From Acidipropionibacterium sp. (GTDB lineage: Bacteria > Actinomycetota > Actinomycetes > Propionibacteriales > Propionibacteriaceae), in assembly GCA_022647765.1 (NCBI GenBank), contig JALCLH010000004.1, forward strand, positions 291,822-355,821: a DNA stretch of 64,000 nt, read 5' to 3'. Below, piece by piece: positions 31,829 to 39,842 of this stretch. The stretch's first letter is position 1; each line of letters opens with the position of its first letter. The notes under the pieces are model-generated. The model was not told the DNA's origin. It did not search any database and saw nothing but the letters and a program-made list of their open reading frames with translations. Made by a program: the position numbers and the translations under genes.

Positions 31829-32062
31829 ATGACCACCATCGCTCTCAACAGCACCTACGCCGCTCGCGCCGCCCACGAGGCCTCGGCCTCCTCGCCCATG
31901 GTCAACAGCCTGGTCGCCGGCGTGATGCTCGTCGTCTCCCTCGTTCTCGCCGTCACCGGCATCGCGATCTCCGCCCCGGCCGTCGTCATCACCTCGGGCT
32001 TCGTCGCCGTCGGCTCCGCCATCGCCCTGGCCTGGACCCGCGTCTTCGCCACCGAGAACTGA
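31829..32062 (+). CDS. Small two-helix membrane protein, paralogue 1
   Basis: 77 residues, MTTIALNSTYAARAAHEAS at the N-terminus. Two hydrophobic segments follow (VAGVMLVVSLVLAVTGIAIS and AVVITSGFVAVGSAIALAW), then the short tail TRVFATEN. The 79-residue protein at 32268 has the same plan, with shared MTT starts and helices and an ALAW/TLAW-x-x-VFA end. AAAGG precedes the ATG. Codons are almost all the preferred GC-ending ones, suggesting good expression. I do not recognise the family; function is unknown. Confidence 0.75.
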   Translation: MTTIALNSTYAARAAHEASASSPMVNSLVAGVMLVVSLVLAVTGIAISAPAVVITSGFVAVGSAIALAWTRVFATEN

Positions 32063-32122
32063 TCCCCCGAGTTATTTGTAGCGACAACCTGTGCGCTCAC
32101 AGCGCACCGCCGACCTCGGACT

Positions 32123-32151
32123 TTGATCCGTTCGGCCCCACCTCTTATAGT
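32123..32151 (+). promoter_or_regulatory. Promoter of small membrane protein gene 2
   Basis: TTGATC (32123-32128), a 17-bp spacer and TATAGT (32146-32151), matching the promoter architecture of paralogue 1. Confidence 0.65.
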
Positions 32152-32157
32152 TTTCCT

Positions 32158-32267
32158 TGTCAGGTCATGGACCTGACCCTTCCCGAGATTCCGGGAAGCG
32201 CACGAAGCCGTGCTGAGCACGGCGACGAGCCGTGCCCAGCACACCGATCATGGAAGCAGGCACGCAC
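32158..32267 (+). ncRNA. Structured 5' leader RNA, copy 2
   Basis: Three stem-loops in the same order as copy 1: GTCAGGTC 32159-32166 with GACCTGAC 32170-32177 (8 bp perfect), CTTCCCG 32179-32185 with CGGGAAG 32192-32198, and GCCGTGC 32207-32213 with GCACGGC 32217-32223 (loop TGA). Between stems 2 and 3 both leaders keep AGCGCACG. Stems 1 and 2 differ from copy 1 at paired positions but stay paired, which argues for selection on structure. Confidence 0.55.
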
Positions 32268-32507
32268 ATGACCACCCTTTCTGTCACCAAGCCCTTCGCC
32301 GTCAACCGCACGGCCGCCGCCCGAGTCCACGTCCCCACCCTGGCCGGAACACTCCTGGGAGTCTCACTGGTGCTCGCCATCGTGGGCATCGTGGTCTCCT
32401 CGAATGCGACCATCATCTTCGCCGGGCTGCTCGCAGTCGCCTCGGCGATCACCCTGGCCTGGTCGCTGGTGTTCGCAGCCGAGGACAAGGAGCTCGCGAA
32501 GAACTGA
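32268..32507 (+). CDS. Small two-helix membrane protein, paralogue 2
   Basis: 79 residues: MTTLSVTKPFAVNRTAAA, then hydrophobic segments TLLGVSLVLAIVGIVVS and ATIIFAGLLAVASAITLAW, ending VFAAEDKELAKN. It is clearly related to the 77-residue protein at 31829. An in-frame ATG at 32250 is less likely. The tandem pair has separate promoters and leaders, so it is a duplicated transcription unit rather than an operon. Function is unknown. Confidence 0.75.
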   Translation: MTTLSVTKPFAVNRTAAARVHVPTLAGTLLGVSLVLAIVGIVVSSNATIIFAGLLAVASAITLAWSLVFAAEDKELAKN

Positions 32508-32602
32508 CCCCGGTCGTGCCGACCAGCACGACCCACGGCAGAGGCGCAACGGAGAGTCTCACAGCCTGCGGCTCATAGAGCCGAGACGTATCCGTCACCC
32601 AG

Positions 32603-32640
32603 ACAGGGCCCGTCCGATCATCCGATCGGGCGGGCCCTGT
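32603..32640. terminator. Terminator between paralogue 2 and the TauE/SafE gene
   Basis: 17-bp arms (32603-32619 and 32624-32640, one G-U) with a 4-nt loop, followed on the plus strand by ACTTTCTTGT. It lies between convergent genes and could serve both. The rest of 32508-32731 shows no feature. Confidence 0.75.
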
Positions 32641-32731
32641 ACTTTCTTGTGCGGGGGAGACGACTCCCCCAGCCCCCCTCGTAGCGGCCATTTCCTGCGA
32701 AGCCGCGATCCGCCCCGCAGGCCACATCGCT

Positions 32732-33490
32732 CTACACAAGGAGAGTCACGCCGGTGACGAGGGTGAGGACGACCACAAGGACGTTGAACACGGACTTGTC
32801 GATCCGCCCCGAGACCCAGCGTCCGACAGCCACCGTGGCGATCATGAACGGGACAGCGATGATCAGCGGCACCAGGAACCTGGTGGAGAGCATCCCCAAG
32901 CCGATCGCGAACGGAAGCTTCACCAGGTTGATCACCAGGTAGAACCACGCTCCGGTGCCCAGGAACAGCCGCACCGGAAAGCCCTCGCTCATGAAGTACA
33001 TCGACGTGGCCGGCCCTCCGGCGTTGGCGACCATCGTCGTGAACCCCGCCAGGCCGCCGTACAGCGAGCGCTTCCACCGGGCACCGCGCGTCATCTGCGC
33101 CGTCGGCACCTCGGTTCCCGCCCCGGAACCGCCCCGACGCCGCAGCATGGCGATGACATTCCAGCTGACGAAGACCAGGATGATGGCGCCGATCACACGC
33201 CTGGTGGTGCCATCGTCGGCGATGAACAGGAACCCGGCGCCGAGCACGACGCCCCCGGCGACGTTGGGCAGAAGTCTGCCCAACGTCCTCCAGTCGACGT
33301 CGTGCCGGTACGCCCAGATCGTCATCCAGTCCCCGAGGATGCACATCGCCAGAGTGACCCCGGTGGCCTCCCTGGCCGGGATGAACTGCGCCAGGACGCC
33401 GACGCCGAGCATGGCGGCGCCGGGCACCAACGCCTTGTCCAGGGCGACGAGAATCGCCACCACGACGATCGCCGCCCAGAGCCAGTTCAC
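32732..33490 (-). CDS. TauE/SafE-family membrane transporter
   Basis: A 252-residue protein with seven or eight hydrophobic segments, typical of the TauE/SafE (DUF81) family of putative anion exporters: LWAAIVVVAILVALDKAL at the start, GGLAGFTTMVANAGGPATSM in the middle (family signature), and LVVVLTLVTGVTLLV at the end. I start at GTG 33490, one base after the iolD stop (TGAGGTG); a longer ATG start at 33529 lies inside iolD. It looks translationally coupled to the iolC-aldolase-iolB-iolD operon, so a role in exporting an acid or sulfonate-like intermediate is conceivable. Confidence 0.85.
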   Translation of the reverse strand: MNWLWAAIVVVAILVALDKALVPGAAMLGVGVLAQFIPAREATGVTLAMCILGDWMTIWAYRHDVDWRTLGRLLPNVAGGVVLGAGFLFIADDGTTRRVIGAIILVFVSWNVIAMLRRRGGSGAGTEVPTAQMTRGARWKRSLYGGLAGFTTMVANAGGPATSMYFMSEGFPVRLFLGTGAWFYLVINLVKLPFAIGLGMLSTRFLVPLIIAVPFMIATVAVGRWVSGRIDKSVFNVLVVVLTLVTGVTLLV

Positions 33491-33491
33491 C

Positions 33492-35396
33492 TCAGAAGAA
33501 CCTGCGCTGCTTCTTGAGATCCTCCGCATACTGCGTGTACGCCGCCTGGGTGGACTCGAGCCGGGACTGCGAGGTCACCGGGACATCCCACCAGCCAGTG
33601 GCCGGCGGGTTCGGCCCGTACAGGTCGGTCTCGATGTGGATCATCGTGGCGCGATCGGAGGCGTGGGCCTTCTGATAGGCCTCCCGGAACTCCTCCATGG
33701 TGTGCACCTCGAGGACGTCCAGACCCCAGGACCGGGCATTGGCCGCGATGTCGACCGGCAGCCGCAGCGACGGATCGTCACCGCGCACATGGCCCTTGCC
33801 GTCGTCGTCGCGACGGTACTTGGTGCCGAAGCGCTGCGATCCGTGCGACTCCGAGAGGGCGCCGATCGAGGAGTAGCCGTAGTTCTGCAGCAGCACGAAG
33901 ATGACCTTCTGGCCCTCCTGGACGATGGTGGCCAGCTCCATCGGCAGCATCTGGTAGGTGCCGTCGCCGACGATGGCCACCACCTCGGACTCCGGCCGGG
34001 CCATCTTGACTCCCAGCGAGGCCGGGATCTCGTAGCCCATGCAGGAGAAGGCGTACTCGACGTGGTACTGGATCGGTGTGCTTGCGCGCCACAGGCACTG
34101 CAGATCCCCCGGCATCGATCCGGCCGCATTGATCACGATGTCCTCGTCGCCCATCATCTCGTTGAGGGCGCCGAACACCTCGGTCTGGGCCGGCAGCGGG
34201 CCGTGGCCCAGGTGGTAGCAGGTGTCGGTGGCGCGCTGCCAGGCCTCGACCTCGGAGCGGATCTTCCCGGTCCAGGACTCCTCGACGCGATAGCCCTCCA
34301 GCTCCGCGGCGAGGGCCTTGAGGGCCTCCCGGGCGTCCGCGAGCACCATCTCGGCACCCTGCTTGACGGCGTCGAAGGCGGCCACGTTGATGTTGACGAA
34401 GCGGACCCCGGGATTGCCGAAGACCGTCTGGGAACCGGTGGTGAAGTCGGAGTAGCGGGTGCCGACGCCGATGATGAGATCGGCCTCGGCGGCCAGCGCA
34501 TTGGCGGAGCCGGAGCCGGTGGCGCCCAGCCCGCCGACGGCGGCCGGGTGGTCCCAGTTGATGGCCCCCTTGCCGGCCTGGGTGTCGGCGACCGGAATAC
34601 CGGTCCGGGTGGCCAGTGCCCGCAGTTCCTGCGAGGCCTGGGAGTAGATGGTGCCGCCGCCGGAGACGATGAGCGGCTTCTTCGCGGCTTTGATGGCCTC
34701 CACCGCCCTGGCCAGCGCCGAGGGGGCGGGGACCTGCCGGTCGATGTGCCAGACCTTCTTGGTGAAGAAGGACACCGGCCAGTCGTACACCTCGGCCTGG
34801 ACATCCTCGGGCAGGCTGACCACGGCGGCGCCGGTCTCGATCGGGTCGGTGAGCACCCGCATGGCGCCGGGCAGGGAGACCATGAGCTGGTCGGGGCGGT
34901 TGACCCGGTCCCAGAACTTCGACACCGGCTTGAAGGCGTCATTGCAGCTGATATCGGGGTCGCGGGCGTCCTCCAACTGCTGGAGGACGGGGTTCGGCGC
35001 CCGGTTGGCGAAGATGTCGGAGGGGAACAGCAGCACCGGAATCCGGTTGGTGGTGGCCAGCGCGGCGCCGGTCACCATGTTGAGGGAGCCCGGCCCGATG
35101 GACGCCGTGGCGGCCAGCGTCTGAAGGCGGTCCTTGGTGCGGGCGTAGGCGGTGGCGGCGTGCACCATGCCCTGCTCGTTGCGGGCGTGCCAGTACTCGA
35201 GGCGCTCCTCCCCCTCGGCGGGGTTGACCTCGTTCTGCAGCAGGGCCTGCCCCAGACCGGCGACATTGCCGTGGCCGAAGATGCCGAAGACACCGGGGAT
35301 GAAGCGCTGCTCGACGCCGTCCCGCTCGCTGTATTGCTGGGTGAGGTAGCGGACGATCGCCTGCCCGACGCTCAGCCGGATGGTGGGTTCAGCCAT
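33492..35396 (-). CDS. iolD: 3D-(3,5/4)-trihydroxycyclohexane-1,2-dione hydrolase IolD
   Basis: This thiamine-diphosphate enzyme opens the ring of the inosose-derived diketone to 5-deoxyglucuronate. The 634-residue protein has the acetolactate-synthase-like layout. The catalytic glutamate is in EYWHARNEQGMVHAA, then come the central domain and the C-terminal ThDP motif starting AIVGDGTYQMLPMEL and ending at NYGY. The family-specific ESHGSQRFGTKYR is present. Four bases separate it from the iolB stop. Intact. Confidence 0.96.
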   Translation of the reverse strand: MAEPTIRLSVGQAIVRYLTQQYSERDGVEQRFIPGVFGIFGHGNVAGLGQALLQNEVNPAEGEERLEYWHARNEQGMVHAATAYARTKDRLQTLAATASIGPGSLNMVTGAALATTNRIPVLLFPSDIFANRAPNPVLQQLEDARDPDISCNDAFKPVSKFWDRVNRPDQLMVSLPGAMRVLTDPIETGAAVVSLPEDVQAEVYDWPVSFFTKKVWHIDRQVPAPSALARAVEAIKAAKKPLIVSGGGTIYSQASQELRALATRTGIPVADTQAGKGAINWDHPAAVGGLGATGSGSANALAAEADLIIGVGTRYSDFTTGSQTVFGNPGVRFVNINVAAFDAVKQGAEMVLADAREALKALAAELEGYRVEESWTGKIRSEVEAWQRATDTCYHLGHGPLPAQTEVFGALNEMMGDEDIVINAAGSMPGDLQCLWRASTPIQYHVEYAFSCMGYEIPASLGVKMARPESEVVAIVGDGTYQMLPMELATIVQEGQKVIFVLLQNYGYSSIGALSESHGSQRFGTKYRRDDDGKGHVRGDDPSLRLPVDIAANARSWGLDVLEVHTMEEFREAYQKAHASDRATMIHIETDLYGPNPPATGWWDVPVTSQSRLESTQAAYTQYAEDLKKQRRFF

Positions 35397-35399
35397 CTC

Positions 35400-36306
35400 T
35401 CAGGCCTCCTTCTTCTTGTCAACCTGTGTCGTCTCAACCGGGGTCTTGTCAACCTGGTAGGGAAGGCGGGGATCCATCTTCCCGTCCTTGAAGGTGTCGC
35501 GGAGCCAGCCGTACTGCGGATCGTCGACCGACTTCCACTCCGCTCCTCCCGGGCCCGCCATCACATTGAGGTAGTAGAGGTCGTAGCCGGGAGCGGCCGC
35601 GCACGGTCCGTGCCAGCCGTGGGGCACCAGGGCGACGTCGCCGGTGCCGATCTTTGCGGCCACGCTGATCGGGCGATCGGCGGTGCCGTAGGTGGCGTGC
35701 AGGGCCATCCCGGGGCCGTACTCGTTGCCCTTGATCTGGAAGTAGTAGATCTCCTCCAGCTCGTGCTCGTCAGGCCCCTCCTCGTCGTGCTTGTGCGGCG
35801 GGTAGGAGGACCAGCAGCCGCCGGGGGTGATGACCTCCACCACCAGCAGCCGGGAGGTGTGCAGGGCATTGCCGACCGAGTAGTTCGAGGCCTGACGGCA
35901 CAGGTAGTCGGCCCCGCGCAGCTCCACGGTGACCTCGTCGACCGGGCAGTACCGGGGCTCCAGATCCTCCGACGCCAGGCGCATAGGGCAGCGCGACCCG
36001 CCCGCCGCCGACCGCGGTGACGACGGCGCTGGCGCCCCTCGGCAGGAAGAAGTAGTCGGTGACCTCGCCCCAGATGGTGTCGCGGCCGGCGAGCTCGGTG
36101 CGCTGTCCGTTCACCTCGACCGTGTACGAGCCCTCCAGGGGCAGTACCAGGTACTCGTACTCGCCGGTCTCCACGGTGGTCGAGGCGCCGGCCTTCAGCT
36201 CGGCGACCCTGATCCCCGAGTAGGTCAGCCCGACCTCCTTCGGCGCGATGTCGACCTCGAACTCGTCATGGCCCGCGGTGCCCGCGGGGAACACGTACTT
36301 GCTCAT
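35400..36306 (-). CDS. iolB: 5-deoxy-glucuronate isomerase IolB (one frameshift)
   Basis: This cupin-fold isomerase converts 5-deoxyglucuronate to 5-dehydro-2-deoxygluconate. The N-terminal half (MSKYVFPAGTAGHDEF, GEYEYLVLPLEGSYTVEV) and the C-terminal half (VVEVITPGGCWSSYPPHKHD, HELEEIYYFQI, VPHGWHGPCAA) are in different frames. They meet near 35985, after GGGRVALP, where one extra base is needed. Metal-binding histidines and glutamate are all present. Length 3n+1. The gene lies between iolD and the aldolase. Confidence 0.92.
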
Positions 36307-36308
36307 CT

Positions 36309-37205
36309 TCAGACCTCCAGTAGTGTGACGGCATTGTCCACGGCGGAGGCGACGTCGCCGTCCGCCGGGTAGAGCATCGAGCGGCCCAGCACCAGCCCCT
36401 GGACGGTGGAGGGGGCGAGCGCCTGGGCCCACATCCTGCGGGTCGCCTCGGCGTCGGCCGAGACCTCGCCGCCCAGCAGCAGGATCGGCATCGAGGAGGC
36501 CCGGGCCACATCCTCCATGCCCTCCACGGCCGGCAGCTTGAGCCAGGTCCAGGTCGAGTCGGCGCCCAGGCCGGCGGTCATGGCGACCGACTTCACGACG
36601 GCCTCCGTCGACAGATCGTTGACGACCCTGCCGGCATCGTCCCGGGCCGAGATGAAGGGCTCCACCATCGCGATCCGGCCGGCCCTGGCCAGCCCGTCGA
36701 TGCCGGCCGCGCAGGTCGCCACGGTCTCGGCGGTCGAGTCGTCCTCGAAGTCGTAGCGCATCAGCATCTTGCCGCCGGCCAGATCCTGGGCGATGATCCC
36801 CTCGACGTCGTAGCCGGTCATCCGGTCGTCGATCTCGAAGGAGGCCCCGGCGAAGCCGCCGCGGTTCATCGAGCCGAAGACGACCTTGCCGTCCAGGGCG
36901 CCGAGGTTGGCGAGATCCTGCACCATGTCGCTGGTGCCGAGGAAGCCGTTGACGCCGGGGCGCGACAGCGCGGTGACGCAGCGCTCCAGCAGGTTCTCGC
37001 GATCGGCCATCGCGTACTGGTCGGAGCCGACCTTGAGAGCTCCTCGGGCGGGATGGTCGGCGGCGATGACCATCAGCGGCTCGCCGCCCTTCCAGTCGGG
37101 ACGGGGGCGCTCGACGACCCGGGCGTAGAACCCGCGGGGGTCTTTCACCCGGCGCTCGACCAGGCTGTCGATCAACGGTGTGGGAATTGGCGGCGTGGCG
37201 CTCAT
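36309..37205 (-). CDS. Cgl0158-type (beta/alpha)8 aldolase of the inositol operon
   Basis: 298 residues from the ATG at 37205 (MSATPPIPTPL), overlapping the iolC stop (ATGA). LMVIAADHPARGAL, VNGFLGTSDMVQDLANLG, YDFEDDSTAETVA and SWTWLK-like TWTWLKLP fit the DeoC/FbaB-like class I aldolase fold of the Corynebacterium inositol cluster protein Cgl0158. No IolJ class II aldolase is seen, so this protein probably splits 2-deoxy-5-keto-gluconate-6-phosphate into malonate semialdehyde and DHAP. That role is inferred from position. Confidence 0.82.
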   Translation of the reverse strand: MSATPPIPTPLIDSLVERRVKDPRGFYARVVERPRPDWKGGEPLMVIAADHPARGALKVGSDQYAMADRENLLERCVTALSRPGVNGFLGTSDMVQDLANLGALDGKVVFGSMNRGGFAGASFEIDDRMTGYDVEGIIAQDLAGGKMLMRYDFEDDSTAETVATCAAGIDGLARAGRIAMVEPFISARDDAGRVVNDLSTEAVVKSVAMTAGLGADSTWTWLKLPAVEGMEDVARASSMPILLLGGEVSADAEATRRMWAQALAPSTVQGLVLGRSMLYPADGDVASAVDNAVTLLEV

Positions 37206-38214
37206 CGGTGCTCCTCCGTCGCAGTACCGGTTCTGCGCGACTCCGTCGCGACGATGTCCGCATGCTTGCTCATCATCGAGAACAGCTCGGGCTCGCTCGG
37301 CATCGCGGTGGAGCACTCCAGGCGGGTGGCGACCAGCGCCCCGGCGTTGGAGGCTGCGCGGATGGTGTCGGCCAGCGACCAGCCCTCCAGCAGGCCGTGG
37401 CACAGGCTGCCGCCGAAGGCGTCGCCGGCGCCGAGGCCGTTGGTGACGCTGATCGGGGTGGGCGGCACCTCGACCCGCTCATCCCTGGTCATCGCCAGGG
37501 TGCCCTTCGGGCCCTGCTTCACCACGGCGAGCTGGACGCCGGCGTCCAGCAGGGCGAGGGCGGCCCGCTCGGGCTCGGTCTCCCCGACCGCGACCTCGCA
37601 CTCCTCCTTGTTGCCGACCGCGACGGTCACCTTCGGCAGGATCTCGGCGACGGCCTCATGGGCCTCCTCGCGGGAGTTCCAGAAGCTGTCGCGGAAGTCG
37701 AGATCGAGGATGGTGTGCTCCTTGCGCTCACGGATGTCGAGGGCGCGGCGGTGGGCCGACCGGCTCGGCTCCTGACACAGCCCGGTGACCGTCAGCCAGA
37801 GGATCCTGGCGTCCTCGACGGCCTGCTCGGGAATGTCCTCGGGGGTGATCTTGAGATCGGGGGCGCTCGGGAACCGGTAGAAGTACAGCGGGAAGTCGTC
37901 CGGCGGGAAGATCTCGCAGAAGGCCACCGGGGTCGGGATGTCCGCGACGGTCTTGACGTAGGTGGAGAAGACGCCGAGGCGTCCCATCTCCTGGCGGCAG
38001 AAGTTCCCGAAGGGGTCCTCCCCCACGGCCGTGATGACCGCGACGCATGGCGCATCCGGGCCGCCGCCACGGCGACGTTGGTGGGGCTTCCGCCGAGGAA
38101 CTTCCCGAAGGAGGTCACCTCCTCCAGGCCCACGCCGTACTGCAATGGGTAGATGTCGACGCCGATCCGGCCCATGGTGAGGACGTCGAGGGGACGGGAT
38201 CCGATGGCAACCAT
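37202..38214 (-). CDS. iolC: 5-dehydro-2-deoxygluconokinase IolC (one frameshift)
   Basis: This PfkB-family kinase phosphorylates 5-dehydro-2-deoxygluconate. It starts MVAIGSRPLDVLTMGRIGVD at 38214 with GGAG seven bases upstream. The substrate site GGSPTNVAVAAARM and the C-terminal catalytic NGLGAGDAFGGSLCHG are both clear. The frame breaks near 38045: RMRHA is followed by a missing base, and correction gives VAVITAVGEDPFGNF. It opens the operon iolC-aldolase-iolB-iolD-tauE and has a candidate IolR site upstream. Confidence 0.92.
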
Positions 38215-38272
38215 GAACGCTCCGCTTCTTTGGGGGTGGCTACGCAGCACCAACCGTATCAGGACGGCGTCT

Positions 38273-38286
38273 TTTGTCAATACAAA
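38273..38286. promoter_or_regulatory. Candidate IolR operator at the iolC promoter
   Basis: TTTGTCAATACAAA; on the minus strand it reads TTTGTATTGACAAA and contains the iolC -35 box TTGACA. The same TTTGT-N4-ACAAA palindrome occurs at 46619 and 54604, with a variant at 50894. It also sits 208 bp upstream of the divergent transaldolase gene. Confidence 0.65.
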
Positions 38287-38402
38287 GCGTCCAGGAGATC
38301 GAGGCGCCGCCAGACGCCCTGGCCCGGGTCCCCGGGAGCAGAGGACGGGCCCCACTGGGCCGATCGACCGTCCCGGCGAACTGTCGGCTACCGCCTCCCG
38401 GT

Positions 38403-38431
38403 TTGACAGGACAATTGAATCGCGATGTAAT
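38403..38431 (+). promoter_or_regulatory. Promoter of the transaldolase gene
   Basis: TTGACA (38403-38408), 17-bp spacer, TGTAAT (38426-38431), 63 bp before the ATG. Confidence 0.65.
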
Positions 38432-38493
38432 AGGGGCCGTCGGCGAGGTTGACGACGAGCTGATCACAGGTATCCAGCACAGGAGCTGATTCA

Positions 38494-39570
38494 ATGACCG
38501 AATACACCCCCGGGCCTCTCCTCGAGGTCTCGAAGAACACCCCCACCGCCCTGTGGAACGACTCGGCGGACCTGGACGAACTCTCGCAGTCCATCTCCTT
38601 CGGCGGCGTCGGCGCCACCTGCAATCCGCAGATCGCCTACGGCACCATCAAGAAGCACCTCGACATCTGGGAGCCGCGCATCCGCGAGATCGCCAAGGCC
38701 CACCCGACCTGGAGCGAGTCCGAGGTCGGCTGGCAGGCCGTCAAGGACATGTCGGTCGAGGCCGCGAAGCTGCTGGAGCCCATCTTCCACGAGCAGCACG
38801 GGCACAACGGCCGGCTCTCGGTCCAGACCGATCCCCGCCTGCACAACGACGCCAAGGCGCTGGCGGATCAGGCCGAGGAGTTCAGCCGGATGGCGCCGAA
38901 CATCATCGTGAAGGTGCCCTGCACCAGCATCGGCGTCAAGGCCATCGAGGACGCCACCTACCGCGGCGTCTCCATGAATGTGACGGTCTCCTTCTCGGTG
39001 CCCCAGGCGGTCCGTTCCGCCGAGGCGATCCAGCGCGGCCTCGACCGCCGCGCCGCCGAGGGCAAGCCGATCGACGAGATGGGCCCCGTCGTCACCATCA
39101 TGGCCGGCCGGCTGGACGACTGGCTGAAGATCGTCGCCGAGCGGGAGCAGCTGTTCATCGATCCCGGCGCCCTGGAATGGGCCGGTATCGCCGCCGTCAA
39201 GCACGCCTACCAGATCTTCAAGGAGCGCGGATTCCAGGCCCGCGTCCTGGTCGCCGCCTACCGCAATGTACTGCAGTACTCGGCACTGACCGGCGGGGAT
39301 CTGGTGCTCTCCCCGCCCTTCAAGTGGGCCAAGCGGGTCAACGACTCCGGCTACACCCCGGACTTCGCAGCGATCGACAAGCCAATCCCCCAGGAGCATC
39401 TGGACGCCCTGCTGCAGATCCCCGAGTTCCAGCGCGCCTACGACCCCGACGGGATGACCGTCGAGGAGTTCGACACCTTCGGGCCGACGGTGCGCACCCT
39501 GCGCGGGTTCCTGCAGGCCGACTGCGACCTGGAGACCCTGGTCAAGGACATCGTGATGCCCGAGCCGTGA
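38494..39570 (+). CDS. Transaldolase-family protein
   Basis: 358 residues. The Schiff-base lysine lies in NIIVKVPCTSIG, with SFGGVGATCNPQIAYG near the N-terminus and RVLVAAYRNVLQYSALTGGD later, as in transaldolase-type barrels. It is divergent from iolC and shares its regulatory region, so it is probably co-regulated with inositol use. The reaction in this pathway is unclear: it may process a sugar phosphate formed from other cyclitols, or simply supply the pentose pathway. AGGAGC precedes the ATG. Confidence 0.82.
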   Translation: MTEYTPGPLLEVSKNTPTALWNDSADLDELSQSISFGGVGATCNPQIAYGTIKKHLDIWEPRIREIAKAHPTWSESEVGWQAVKDMSVEAAKLLEPIFHEQHGHNGRLSVQTDPRLHNDAKALADQAEEFSRMAPNIIVKVPCTSIGVKAIEDATYRGVSMNVTVSFSVPQAVRSAEAIQRGLDRRAAEGKPIDEMGPVVTIMAGRLDDWLKIVAEREQLFIDPGALEWAGIAAVKHAYQIFKERGFQARVLVAAYRNVLQYSALTGGDLVLSPPFKWAKRVNDSGYTPDFAAIDKPIPQEHLDALLQIPEFQRAYDPDGMTVEEFDTFGPTVRTLRGFLQADCDLETLVKDIVMPEP

Positions 39571-39608
39571 TCGGCCCCGGTACCGTTGAGACGGTTCATG
39601 CGGACATA

Positions 39609-39645
39609 CGACGGCCCGCCACCCATCTCGGGTGGCGGGCCGTCG
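39609..39645 (+). terminator. Terminator after the transaldolase gene
   Basis: Perfect 16-bp arms (39609-39624 and 39630-39645, loop ATCTC), extended outward by a GGACAT/ATGTCC pairing. It lies 38 bp after the stop codon. Confidence 0.8.
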
Positions 39646-39692
39646 CATGTCCTTCGGTTGGATGGTGGTCCGGTGGCTCTCCTACCCAAACC

Positions 39693-39762
39693 CACGAGGC
39701 GCCCCTTCCTCCACCAGACGCCAGCTCGATGAGGCGTTTCGTGGACAAGGAGGCGCCTCGTG
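39693..39762 (+). repeat. 70-bp palindromic element (GAGGCGCCTC family), copy 2
   Basis: Starts CACGAGGCGCCCCTTCCTCC and ends GGAGGCGCCTCGTG. It matches the reverse complement of 24654-24723 at almost every position, including the centre CCACCARACGCCAGCT. Located between the transaldolase terminator and the 3' end of the GntR gene. Confidence 0.88.
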
Positions 39763-39842
39763 CCACGCTGGGCGCGGCCCGGCGCACCGCAGCCGCCATT
39801 GCCGGGGCGACGCCATCTGCGGCAGATGGGGATGACGCCGGT

